From: PALSA-243 sp036268375
GTDB taxonomy: Bacteria > Acidobacteriota > Terriglobia > Bryobacterales > Bryobacteraceae
Direction: 5' to 3'
NCBI GenBank assembly: GCA_036268375.1
Contig: DATAUH010000508.1
Coordinates: 1 to 33,647, forward strand
DNA: 33,647 bases
Position 1 is the stretch's first letter; every line of letters starts with the position of its first letter. This document shows positions 23,347-31,327 of this stretch, piece after piece. Below the pieces are notes generated by a model. It had not been told where the DNA came from. It searched no databases and saw nothing but the letters and a program-made list of their open reading frames with translations. A program made the position numbers and the translations under genes.

Positions 23347-24519
23347 TCAAAACGCCAGCTTCCTCCATGCGTTTTCCCATGTAAACTCCTTTTCCAGCAA
23401 CAACCTGCCCGCTGCAGCCAAGCGTTCTCTCAGTCCTCTGCACTCCAGTAACCGGCTCACTGCATCCGCAAACGCAACGGGTTCGTCCGCCAATAAAAGG
23501 TGCTCTCCATCGCGTACCGGAAGCCCCTCCGCGCCGATTCGCGTCGAAACCACCGGCGTCCCCGCCGACCATGCCTCCAAAATCTTCAACCGCGTTCCAC
23601 TGCCCGCAAGCAGCGGCGCCACCGCTACCTCCGCCCGCGCCAGCTCAGCGACTGCATCTTCTACTTCTCCCGTGACTTCTACGCGCTCTTCGCCTTTGAT
23701 AAAGCCGCTCACTGCATCCGGATTTTTCCCGACGAGCCGCCAAATCAGTCCCGGATGCGCGGCGCGCAACCGCGGCCAGATATCCCGCCCGAAAAAACGA
23801 ACTGCCGAGCGGTTGGGGTGATACTCCATATTGCCCGAGAATACGATGCCATTACGGACCGACTCGTCCGGCGCGCTCCTTCGTGGAATCGCGTTCGGAT
23901 AAACGTGTACGTTAGCGCACGGCGCGATCGCGCGGGCGGCCGCCGCATCGAAATTCGACGTGGCAAGCACCTGCGTAAATTGCGGCAGCCACTGCCTCTC
24001 GAATTTAAGCGACGCCTGTTCGAATACGCGATGCGCCAACGCGGGCGCATACGGTTCTGAAGCGGCGCAGCGCGCGTGCAGGCGCGATTCGATATTATGC
24101 AGATCCAGCACGGTCTTCCTGCATACGGGCGCGATCTGGTGCAGATACGCAGCGCACCACGAATGCTCAATCACACCGACCGCGTACTTTCGCCCGGCGA
24201 CCGCACGCGCCATCTCGTTTTCGAATCCCGTGAAGCGATCGACCAATGGCGGCGTTCGCCGCAAAACGCGCGCGCCGTTTCGCAATGCGCGCGCCGCCAC
24301 GCCGCGTCCGTTTGCAGGCAGTTCGATCACTGTCACTCGATGCACCAGACCCGGAGGTAAATCGTGATCAGGTTCAGGCGCGCCCGGTTGGCGAAACACC
24401 ACTAAATCTACTTCGTGAGATTGCGCCAGATAGTTCAACAATGAAGCCGTGCGCAGCGCCCCGCCCCCGCGCATCGGATACGGCGTCTCGGGCGCGATCA
24501 TCAGCGCCGCTCTAGTCAA
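23347..24519 (-). CDS. GT4-like glycosyltransferase
   Basis: A 390-residue GT-B type glycosyltransferase. It opens RAALMIAPETPYPMRGGGAL and has the C-terminal donor-site segment LLAGSGTRLKILEAWSAGTP with an E-x7-E-like spacing less strict than in its neighbours. FSGNMEYHPN is the Rossmann-strand opening of the second domain. I keep the TTG start at 24519 because the first beta strand (AALMIAPE) would be cut by the ATG at 24501. The gene then overlaps the stop of the upstream transferase gene by 8 bases. Like its neighbours, it probably adds one residue in glycan assembly. Confidence 0.9.
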   Translation of the reverse strand: MTRAALMIAPETPYPMRGGGALRTASLLNYLAQSHEVDLVVFRQPGAPEPDHDLPPGLVHRVTVIELPANGRGVAARALRNGARVLRRTPPLVDRFTGFENEMARAVAGRKYAVGVIEHSWCAAYLHQIAPVCRKTVLDLHNIESRLHARCAASEPYAPALAHRVFEQASLKFERQWLPQFTQVLATSNFDAAAARAIAPCANVHVYPNAIPRRSAPDESVRNGIVFSGNMEYHPNRSAVRFFGRDIWPRLRAAHPGLIWRLVGKNPDAVSGFIKGEERVEVTGEVEDAVAELARAEVAVAPLLAGSGTRLKILEAWSAGTPVVSTRIGAEGLPVRDGEHLLLADEPVAFADAVSRLLECRGLRERLAAAGRLLLEKEFTWENAWRKLAF

Positions 24520-25582
24520 GCTGAAACCGCTTTCGAAAGCGCTTTTGAGCTTCGCCGTACACCGCGTACGTCTCGCGCGCGCAGCGTTCCCACGTGAACT
24601 GCCGGGCGCGCGTTAGAGAGCGCTCCCGCCACTCGGGCGTACGGTGCGCGTTGCCCAGCACCTCTCGCATTGCGGTTGCGAGTTCCTCCGCTGAATCCGC
24701 GTAGATCGCCGCATCGCCCGCAACTTCCAGCACCGCGCGCGATGCGATCACAGGAGCCCCGCACTGCATTGCTTCGAGCACCGGCAAGCCGAAGCCCTCG
24801 TAGAGTGATGGATACACCAACGCCAGCGCGCCCGAATAAAGCGCGGGCAGTTCCCCATCCTCGACCTCACCCAACAACCGCAGGCCCGGCTCCTCCTCAA
24901 TCGCCGGCGCATCCGCGCGTTTGCGTCCGGCGATCCACAACTCCACCGGTTGTGTCTTGCGCACCTCGCGCCATGCCGCAAGCAGCGCCGGCAGATTCTT
25001 GCGCGGCTCGATCGTGCCCACAAACAGAAAGTAGGGCGGATGAGGCGCGCTGGATTCGACAGGCGCAAACCACGGCGCCGCCGCTTCCGCAACGGCCACC
25101 ACGCGCTCCGGCCGCATGCGAAACCTTTCCATTGCCTGCTTCCGCACCAACTCCGTCGGCGTAATCACCATGGTCGCCACGCTCATTTCGAGCAGTATGG
25201 GCGTACGCCGCCGCACACGTCCCGCATCGTGATGCCAGCGCTCATCCAGCCATGGTGAAACATCGTGCAGTGTGAGCACGCTCGGCCGCGCCGGAATGTA
25301 AGGCACCGAAAAATCGGGACCGTGGATTACATCCGCCGAAAGCCGGCTCAACTCGCGCGCCAAGCCCCAGAGCCACCAGCGCCGCTCCAGCCGGTTGCGC
25401 GGCCCTCCTCCGCGCCGCAAATTCGGCGGAGCGCCCGCGGGAATGCGGAACGGCTGATCGCTTGTCAGGTAAAATTCGTCGTCCGGAAAAACGCGCGCCA
25501 ACGCCAGCGCCAGTTCCGATGTGTAACGCGCCAAGCCTCCGCTCGAGAGTGTCAGCGAAGCAGCTTCGATGGCCACCCTCAT
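24512..25582 (-). CDS. GT4 family glycosyltransferase
   Basis: A 356-residue GT-B glycosyltransferase from the ATG at 25582 (MRVAIEAASLTLSSGGLARY); the frame is open upstream but there lies inside rfbB. Landmarks are VLTLHDVSPW, FLFVGTIEPRKNLPALLAAW and the E-x7-E donor site in YEGFGLPVLEAMQCGAPVIA. The HDVSPW and EPRKN wording resembles mannosyl- and rhamnosyltransferase-type members of GT4, but that does not fix the sugar. It starts 13 bases after rfbB and is the first transferase downstream of the nucleotide-sugar genes. Confidence 0.93.
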   Translation of the reverse strand: MRVAIEAASLTLSSGGLARYTSELALALARVFPDDEFYLTSDQPFRIPAGAPPNLRRGGGPRNRLERRWWLWGLARELSRLSADVIHGPDFSVPYIPARPSVLTLHDVSPWLDERWHHDAGRVRRRTPILLEMSVATMVITPTELVRKQAMERFRMRPERVVAVAEAAAPWFAPVESSAPHPPYFLFVGTIEPRKNLPALLAAWREVRKTQPVELWIAGRKRADAPAIEEEPGLRLLGEVEDGELPALYSGALALVYPSLYEGFGLPVLEAMQCGAPVIASRAVLEVAGDAAIYADSAEELATAMREVLGNAHRTPEWRERSLTRARQFTWERCARETYAVYGEAQKRFRKRFQLD

Positions 25583-25595
25583 GCGAACTTGGACG

Positions 25596-26615
25596 CTATT
25601 GCGCCACGGTACGGTTGCCGTAGTTCCGTTCGTAATACGATCGGTACTCGCCGCTGCGTACGCGCGCAATCCAGGCCGCATTGGCGCGATACCACTCGAT
25701 TGTTTCGGCCAAGCCTGCCTCAAACAAAGTGACGGGCTGCCAGCCGGTTTCGTGCATCAGCTTTTCACTTGAAAGCGCATACCGGCGGTCGTGTCCTGGG
25801 CGGTCCTTCACATATTCAATCAGGCTCTCAGGCTTTCCGGTTATTTTCAGAACATCATGCACTACATCCAGATTCGGCAGCGAACGGTTGCCCCCGATGT
25901 TATAGATCTCGCCTTCGCGACCCTTCTCCAGGACTGCTCTGATGCCGCGGCAATGATCGTCGACATAGAGCCAGTCGCGCACCTGCTGGCCATCGCCATA
26001 TACCGGCAGTTTGCGATCGTCAAGCGCGTTCGTAATCATCAGCGGGATGAGTTTCTCGGGAAACTGATATGGCCCGTAGTTATTCGACGCGCGCGTAACC
26101 AGTACGGGTAGCTTAAAGGTGACAAAGTAAGATCGCGCCAGTAAGTCCGACCCCGCTTTCGAGGCAGAGTAAGGGCTGCTTGGATTCAGCGGATACTCTT
26201 CCGTCGCTTCGCGCGGCGCTTCCAGTGAGCCATAAACTTCATCCGTCGAGACGTGCACAAATCGCGGCACAGCATGGCGCCGCGCCGCTTCGAGCAGCGC
26301 GAACGTGCCCTGAAAATTCGTGCGGATCACCGGTTCCGGCGATAAGATACTGCGATCCACATGACTTTCCGCCGCGAAATGCACAATCGCGTCGGGTTTT
26401 TCGTCGCTCATTACAGAATCGACCAGCGCCGCATCGCAAATATCGCCGTGCACAAACCGGTAGCGTTCATTATCTGCGACCGATGTTAGATTCTCCAGAT
26501 TACCGGCGTAAGTCAGCTTATCCAGGTTAGTTACTCGCCAGGATGTCTGCGCGATCGACATACGTACAAACGCCGAGCCGATGAAACCGGCGCCGCCCGT
26601 CACAAGAATCTTCAT
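25596..26615 (-). CDS. rfbB: dTDP-glucose 4,6-dehydratase
   Basis: A 339-residue extended short-chain dehydrogenase that converts dTDP-glucose to dTDP-4-keto-6-deoxyglucose. The NAD-binding motif is TGGAGFIGSAF, and NLDKLTYAGNLENL is the RmlB-specific stretch. The active site has VSTDEVYGS (Asp-Glu pair) and YSASKAGSD (Tyr-x3-Lys). NNYGPYQFPEKLIP and LYVDDHCRGI are further family marks. The length is normal. It begins 3 bases after the rfbC-like stop, inside a tight rfbA-rfbC-rfbB run. Confidence 0.97.
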   Translation of the reverse strand: MKILVTGGAGFIGSAFVRMSIAQTSWRVTNLDKLTYAGNLENLTSVADNERYRFVHGDICDAALVDSVMSDEKPDAIVHFAAESHVDRSILSPEPVIRTNFQGTFALLEAARRHAVPRFVHVSTDEVYGSLEAPREATEEYPLNPSSPYSASKAGSDLLARSYFVTFKLPVLVTRASNNYGPYQFPEKLIPLMITNALDDRKLPVYGDGQQVRDWLYVDDHCRGIRAVLEKGREGEIYNIGGNRSLPNLDVVHDVLKITGKPESLIEYVKDRPGHDRRYALSSEKLMHETGWQPVTLFEAGLAETIEWYRANAAWIARVRSGEYRSYYERNYGNRTVAQ

Positions 26616-26618
26616 GAG

Positions 26619-27203
26619 TTACTTTTTTTGCGTCTCCCAGTCGTAATTGATGGACGGATCGTTGTACGGAATGCGGCCTTCGTCCTTCGGATTATATAAG
26701 CGGTCGGTAAGATACACCAGCATCGCCTCTTCCTGCCCGATTACTTTGTAACCGTGCGCCACTCCTGGGGGAATCAGCAATTGCCATGGACGCAGCGGCC
26801 CCAGGTAGAGCGTATTGCGCAGCCCGAAGGTCGGCGAACCCACGCGCAGATCCGCTAGCGCAACTTGCAGCAGGCCCTTTACGGGCATCCAGCAATCCGT
26901 TTGGTGTAAGTGAAAATGAAACGCCTTGACGGCGCCGTTATAGTTCAACGCGCACGAAACCTGCGTGGTTTCGGGAGGAAACGCGGCCGCCAAACCCTGC
27001 CCGATCCGCTGTATCTCGAGAAAGTAGCCTCGATCGTCCGGATGTACCGCCACCGGCTGCACGCGTACACCCTCGATCAGGTCTTTGGAAGTGGGTGAAC
27101 CGATCAGCGCGCCTATGCCCTTTTCACAATCGGGCAGCGCCAATTTCAAATCACCATGGCTGGCGAGGATCGGTTTCGTCGTCATCGTTGTGTGCGCCGC
27201 CAT
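26619..27203 (-). CDS. RmlC-like cupin, dTDP-sugar 3,5-epimerase family
   Basis: A 194-residue single-domain cupin of the dTDP-4-dehydrorhamnose 3,5-epimerase family. It has DDRGYFLEI, ALADLRVGSPTFG, LIPPGVAHGYKVI and the closing YNDPSINYDW. The canonical catalytic-site segment GLHYQ is replaced by VKAFHFHLHQTDCW, a form seen in related rather than classical RmlC proteins. It probably epimerises, or acts otherwise on, the product of RfbB, but it may not be the L-rhamnose enzyme, so the rfbC symbol is withheld. The start codon shares one base with the stop of rfbA. Confidence 0.88.
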   Translation of the reverse strand: MAAHTTMTTKPILASHGDLKLALPDCEKGIGALIGSPTSKDLIEGVRVQPVAVHPDDRGYFLEIQRIGQGLAAAFPPETTQVSCALNYNGAVKAFHFHLHQTDCWMPVKGLLQVALADLRVGSPTFGLRNTLYLGPLRPWQLLIPPGVAHGYKVIGQEEAMLVYLTDRLYNPKDEGRIPYNDPSINYDWETQKK

Positions 27204-27991
27204 CAGACCCGGATCGCCCCTTCGAGCGACGTCACCGCAGGCTGCGGGGAGTTCTGCTGTTTGGCGCGTGATTGCGCCACCAGATTTGCGGCGCGAAGCA
27301 GAGACTCATAGGTGCCGGCGTCTGTCCACCAGCCCTCCAGGAACGAAAACGTCATGTTGCCTTCGCGAATGTAGGCGTTGTTTACATCGGTGATTTCCAA
27401 CTCGCCGCGCTTAGAGGGAACCAGTGTTTTGATCTTGTCAAACACGGTCGCGTCATACATGTAAATGCCCGTCACCGCGTGGTTCGACTTCGGCTTCAGC
27501 GGCTTCTCTTCAATGCCCGCGATGCGATCGCCCGCCAGTTCGGCCACGCCGAAACGTTCGGCGTCGTGGACTTCCTTCAGCAGAATGTGTGCGCCTTGCG
27601 GCTGCTGGCGAAAGCGCTCGGCCGCTTCACGTATGCTGCCTTCGATGATGTTATCGCCCAGAATCACGCAAATTTTCTGTCCATCGGCAAAGTGCTCCGC
27701 CAGCGCCAGCGCGTCGGCGATGCCGCCTTCGCCTTCCTGATACGTGTAGTTGATATGTTTCAGGCCGAAATGCTTGCCGTTGGCCAACAACTCCAGAAAG
27801 CCGCCGGAATGACGTCCTCCGGTGACGATCATGATGTCGTTGATTCCCGCCTCCACCAGCGTCTGGATGGGATAGTAAATCATCGGCTGGTCGTAAATCG
27901 GAAGCAAGTGCTTGTTCGTGATCTTAGTCAGCGGGAACAGACGGCTTCCAGTGCCGCCGGCAAGGATAATGCCTTTCATATGTTTTTTCAT
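27203..27991 (-). CDS. rfbA: Glucose-1-phosphate thymidylyltransferase
   Basis: A 262-residue nucleotidyltransferase making dTDP-glucose from glucose-1-phosphate and dTTP. The signature GGTGSRLFPLTKITNKHLLP lies at the N-terminus, followed by YDQPMIYYPIQTL and ICVILGDNI. It is somewhat shorter than the roughly 290-residue E. coli RmlA, as in the short bacterial form. The ATG at 27991 is used; a second ATG at 27979 would drop four residues, and neither has a good ribosome site. It heads the nine-gene minus-strand glycan cluster. Confidence 0.95.
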   Translation of the reverse strand: MKKHMKGIILAGGTGSRLFPLTKITNKHLLPIYDQPMIYYPIQTLVEAGINDIMIVTGGRHSGGFLELLANGKHFGLKHINYTYQEGEGGIADALALAEHFADGQKICVILGDNIIEGSIREAAERFRQQPQGAHILLKEVHDAERFGVAELAGDRIAGIEEKPLKPKSNHAVTGIYMYDATVFDKIKTLVPSKRGELEITDVNNAYIREGNMTFSFLEGWWTDAGTYESLLRAANLVAQSRAKQQNSPQPAVTSLEGAIRV

Positions 27992-28028
27992 GATAGCAGT
28001 GCGGGTCGGCCTATCTCATCAATAGAAC

Positions 28029-28562
28029 TTAGCGTTGCGTGCGAATCCGGTACAGCACGTGCGGCCGCAGCGGGTGACCTTCCGGCACGCCCGGATGTTC
28101 GAAATCATCACGCGGATCGTACACCATTCCGAGCTTTTCCATCACTCTTCGCGACCGCCGATTTGCGGGTACAGTCAACGCCACGATCTCTGCCAACCGG
28201 AGTTGTTCAAATCCGAAACTCAGCGCCGCTTGCGCCCCTTCGGTCGCCAATCCGCGTCCCCAGAATTCTCGCGACAGCCTCCATCCGATCTCCACGCACG
28301 GCGTGAAGTGCGCCGCGAAAGGCGTGCGCGCCAAGCCAATGAAGCCGATGAATTCGCCCGTTTCGCGAAGGTCCGCCGCGAAAAAAGTGAAGCCGTTTGC
28401 AGCCTGATGCGCCATGCAGCGGTCCACCAGCCCATCGCTTTGCTCACGGTTCAGTGGCGCCACGAAAAACTCCATCACCCGCGCATCGGACGTCATGCGG
28501 AAACACGGATCGCGATCGGCATCGCGCCACTCACGCAAAATCAGCCGCTCGGTTTCAATCAT
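28029..28562 (-). CDS. GNAT N-acetyltransferase, RimJ/RimL type
   Basis: A 177-residue GCN5-related acetyltransferase from the ATG at 28562 (MIETERLILREWRDAD), the standard opening of the RimJ/RimL-like group; a longer open frame upstream is not convincing. FIGFIGL and GWRLSREFWGRGLATEGAQA hold the acetyl-CoA binding motif (R-G-L-A-T-E-G), and NRRSRRVMEKLGM is the C-terminal motif. The acceptor is unknown: a protein N-terminus, an amino group on a small molecule, or a sugar amine. It lies 37 bases upstream of rfbA on the same strand and may share its transcript. Confidence 0.93.
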   Translation of the reverse strand: MIETERLILREWRDADRDPCFRMTSDARVMEFFVAPLNREQSDGLVDRCMAHQAANGFTFFAADLRETGEFIGFIGLARTPFAAHFTPCVEIGWRLSREFWGRGLATEGAQAALSFGFEQLRLAEIVALTVPANRRSRRVMEKLGMVYDPRDDFEHPGVPEGHPLRPHVLYRIRTQR

Positions 28563-28623
28563 CGCTTTTGTCCGCAACCGGAGCCTCTGCCGGAATTGTA
28601 CAAACATAAGGGTCTCAGCCGCT

Positions 28624-28906
28624 AAAAAAAAGCGTACGGACAACCAGCACGCCCATCAGTTGCTCGACCGGCTTGACCCAAGCCAGTTTGACGCCGTGGT
28701 TCGCCTGCTCGAAGTCATGACCGGTCCTGAGATCGTCTCCATCCGCGACGCTCCTATCGACGACGAACCCGTCACCCAGGATGAGGAGCGCGCGGTGGCG
28801 GGTTCCAAAGAATGGTTCCGAAACACCCAGGCATACCGTTCGAGGAGATAGTCGTAGCGCTGGGCCTTACGAGGATCAAATTCGAGGAGATAAGGACGCC
28901 GCGTGA
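28624..28906 (+). pseudogene. Type II antitoxin gene remnant (RelE-partner type)
   Basis: Remnant of a roughly 94-residue antitoxin. The first frame reads QHAHQLLDRLDPSQFDAVVR then DDEPVTQDEERAVAGSKEWF and stops at 28851. The next part, HPGIPFEEIVVALGLT, is in a second frame from about 28819-28822. The tail EDQIRGDKDAA is in a third frame from 28871 and ends with TGA at 28904-28906. Each step is what one lost base would give. No ATG, GTG or TTG is in frame before 28660, so the start also seems lost. The family is recognised from memory of small antitoxins with HxLLDxL ... EEERAVA ... GIPFEE. In the reconstructed reading the stop overlaps the toxin start by four bases (GTGA). Confidence 0.7.
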
Positions 28907-29177
28907 AGCGGATCGTCTTTCGGAACAGGCCAAAGCGGACATTCGCGCTATCCCGCCACCGGCCGCTCTGCAGATTTTGGTAGCCATTCACCGGCCTGCC
29001 GATACTGGCGCGGGACGTGTTAAAACGCTGAAAGATCAAAGCGGAGAAAAACGTCTGCGTGTGGGCGATTTTCGCGTGCGCTTTACGGAAGAAGGCGGGG
29101 AGCAAATGAAGGCAGCCGCGAATGAAGGCACACTCCGCATCCATACCGTCCGCAATCGTAAGGATGCGTACCGCTGA
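28903..29177 (+). pseudogene. RelE/ParE-type toxin gene with 5' frameshift
   Basis: A RelE/ParE-superfamily mRNA-interferase-type toxin of about 90 residues. GTG at 28903 has AAGGA six bases upstream and encodes MKRIVF. The typical continuation SEQAKADIRAIPPP is in another frame from 28920, as if one T were missing from TTTT. The downstream body is intact: ALQILVAIHR, then GEKRLRVGDFRVRF and the C-terminal IHTVRNRKDAYR. There is an unusual insertion (GEQMKAAANEG) before the last strand. The body is also open from an ATG at 28812, giving 121 residues with the antitoxin tail in front. It could be a dead gene, a sequencing artefact or, less likely, a recoded gene. Confidence 0.75.
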
Positions 29178-29184
29178 GCCATCG

Positions 29185-29829
29185 TCAAAACACGTAGCTC
29201 ACGCCCAGCATCGTCGTGAACTGCTGAAACAGCCCGCGGGCCGTGCCGGTCGGCGCGGGAGCAAGTTGGCGTTTCGGAAACTGCGTTATATAGTCACGAA
29301 AATCCACGCGCACCAATAGATGCTCGTACAAGCGATATTTCACGCCCCCGCCCAGCGCCGCTGTTAACTTCCATTCGTCGCTATTGTTCAAAGTCCCAAT
29401 CGCAGGAAACGGTTGCGGATCTGGCGGCGGCCCGACAATGTTGTAGTTCTTGATTCCCGCGCCAACGGCCACAAACGGCCTCATCCGAGCATCGCGCGGC
29501 TTAATGTGAAACAGCAGTTCGTATGTGAAGGTGTGCGACTGGCCCTGTATATCCTTCGCCATTCCTCCCGACGACAGAAATGGGTGCCCGTCCTGATACT
29601 GGTAACGCAGTTCGCCGGAGACGTGCTCGTAAAGGTCGTCGCAAATCACTACCCCGGCGGTGAAGCGGTTGCGAATGCCCGCGGTTGCCGTGCCGCCAGG
29701 CGCGAAGATTGTGCCGTTGCGATAGGCGCCATAGCCAATGTTGCCGCCGATTTCCCACTCACTGGTATCGGACTGAGCCCAGACGGCAAGCGCGGCGGCG
29801 CCAAGTACCATTGCAAGCCGGGTAATCAC
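29185..29829 (-). CDS. Outer-membrane beta-barrel protein
   Basis: A 214-residue protein with a signal peptide (MVLGAAALAVWAQ) and a barrel-like body: WEIGGNIGYGAYRNGTIF, TAGIRNRFTAGVVI, HTFTYELLFHI, MRPFVAVGAGIKNYNI, GGGVKYRLYEHLLVRVDFRD. The terminal aromatic is GVSYVF. This is the pattern of small OmpA/OmpX-like outer-membrane proteins. The function is unknown. It starts 56 bases or so from nothing recognisable upstream and ends 8 bases beyond the convergent toxin remnant. The 76 bases between it and gltD contain only short, weak inverted repeats. Confidence 0.85.
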   Translation of the reverse strand: MITRLAMVLGAAALAVWAQSDTSEWEIGGNIGYGAYRNGTIFAPGGTATAGIRNRFTAGVVICDDLYEHVSGELRYQYQDGHPFLSSGGMAKDIQGQSHTFTYELLFHIKPRDARMRPFVAVGAGIKNYNIVGPPPDPQPFPAIGTLNNSDEWKLTAALGGGVKYRLYEHLLVRVDFRDYITQFPKRQLAPAPTGTARGLFQQFTTMLGVSYVF

Positions 29830-29905
29830 ATTTCCGAGTAGACAATGCCGCGCCCGGCACGCGCAAGGGTGGCCGCGCCGAGTGCGTGTGCGACCGCACG
29901 GCCTG

Positions 29906-31327
29906 CTATTTCGCTGTCAAGTAGGTGTTGATCCCGGCCGCGGCCTTGCGCCCCTCCGCAATCGCCCACACAATTAGCGATTGGCCGCGCCGCACGTCTC
30001 CTGCCGCAAACACGCCATCCAATGAAGACATGTGATTCTCATCGGTGGCGATATTGCCGCGCGTGTCCAGTTGCACACCCAGCTGCTCCACCAGGCCCTT
30101 CTTCACGGGCCCGGTAAAGCCCATTGCCAGCAGCACCAGATCCGCCTCGATTTCGAACTCCGAGCCCGCGGCCGGCGTGAAATGCGGCGCCGGTCCCACT
30201 CGCGCCGCCTGCAGTTTCCGCACTCGGCCCTGCTCGTCACCAATGAATCGTACGGTCGAAACACTCCAGTCGCGCAGCCCGCCCTCTTCGTGGCTGCTTT
30301 CCACGCGCAACTGCATCGGCCAGAGCGGCCACGGAGTGGATTCCGCGCGCGTCTCCGGCGGCTTCGGCAAAAGCTCAAACTGCATCACCGAGAGCGCCCC
30401 ATGCCGATGGCACGTTCCCAAGCAGTCCGCGCCCGTATCGCCGCCGCCGATGATCACGACGCGCTTCCCGCGCGCGAGGATATCGCCGCCGGGCGCCAGC
30501 GTATCACCTTCGCATCGCCGGTTCTGCTGGGGCAGGAAGTCCATCGCGAAATGTATGCCGCTCAGTTCGCGACCCGGCGCCGGTAAATCGCGCGGCGTCT
30601 CCGCGCCCAATGCCAGCAACACTGCGTCGTAATCCTGCCGCAGCGTCTCAACGGAATACGCGCCCTCCGCCGCTTCGCCGATGTGCGCTCCGGTGATGAA
30701 TTCCACGCCCTCGGCGCGCATCTGGTCGACGCGGCGATCTATGTGGCGCTTCTCCATCTTGAAATTGGGAATGCCGTAGCGCAGCAATCCGCCGATGCGG
30801 TCCGCTTTCTCGAACAACGTCACCGCATGACCCGCGCGCGCCAGCTGTTGCGCGGCCGCCAAACCGGCCGGTCCGGAGCCCACCACCGCCACGCGATTTC
30901 CCGTTTTTACCACCGCCGGCTCCGGCGCAATCCAGTTCTCTCCGAGCGCCCGGTCGGCAATCGCCTGTTCGATATGCTTGATCGTGACCGGAGGCTCATT
31001 AATGCCCAGTACGCACGCGGCTTCGCACGGCGCGGGACATAGACGACCGGTGAATTCCGGAAAGTTGTTGGTCGCGTGCAACTGCCGCGCGGCTTCCTTC
31101 CAGCGTCCTTGGTATACCAAATCGTTCCAATCCGGAATCAGATTGTTCAGGGGGCATCCGGTGTGGCAGAAGGGCACGCCACAATCCATGCAGCGAGCGC
31201 CCTGCGTGCGTGCGCTCTCCTCCACGAAGGGCTGATAGACCTCCAGATAGTCCTTGATTCGGTCCGTCGTAGGACGCCGCAAAGGCGTCTCGCGAACATG
31301 TTCCAGAAAGCCGGTGGTCTTACCCAT
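29906..31327 (-). CDS. gltD: Glutamate synthase small subunit
   Basis: A 473-residue FAD/NAD(P)H-dependent subunit of glutamate synthase (GOGAT), which passes electrons to the large subunit for making glutamate from glutamine and 2-oxoglutarate. The N-terminal cysteine cluster for [4Fe-4S] centres is complete (CMDCGVPFCHTGCP and LCPAPCEAACV). The FAD site is AVVGSGPAGLAAAQQL, and the NAD(P)H site is VVIIGGGDTGADCLG. A final FAD segment is GVFAAGDVRRGQSLIVWAI. The length is typical. It overlaps the end of gltB by 8 bases and is clearly in one operon with it. Confidence 0.97.
   Translation of the reverse strand: MGKTTGFLEHVRETPLRRPTTDRIKDYLEVYQPFVEESARTQGARCMDCGVPFCHTGCPLNNLIPDWNDLVYQGRWKEAARQLHATNNFPEFTGRLCPAPCEAACVLGINEPPVTIKHIEQAIADRALGENWIAPEPAVVKTGNRVAVVGSGPAGLAAAQQLARAGHAVTLFEKADRIGGLLRYGIPNFKMEKRHIDRRVDQMRAEGVEFITGAHIGEAAEGAYSVETLRQDYDAVLLALGAETPRDLPAPGRELSGIHFAMDFLPQQNRRCEGDTLAPGGDILARGKRVVIIGGGDTGADCLGTCHRHGALSVMQFELLPKPPETRAESTPWPLWPMQLRVESSHEEGGLRDWSVSTVRFIGDEQGRVRKLQAARVGPAPHFTPAAGSEFEIEADLVLLAMGFTGPVKKGLVEQLGVQLDTRGNIATDENHMSSLDGVFAAGDVRRGQSLIVWAIAEGRKAAAGINTYLTAK

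Noticed and set aside
27272..28306. Plus-strand open frame of about 344 codons opposite rfbA and the GNAT gene
   Set aside because: It spans two well-identified minus-strand genes and the gap between them, with low-complexity composition and no recognisable motif.
29843..29905. Short GC-rich inverted repeats between the barrel gene and gltD as a terminator
   Set aside because: The stems are only four or five bases with very small loops and no T tract, common by chance in such GC-rich sequence.
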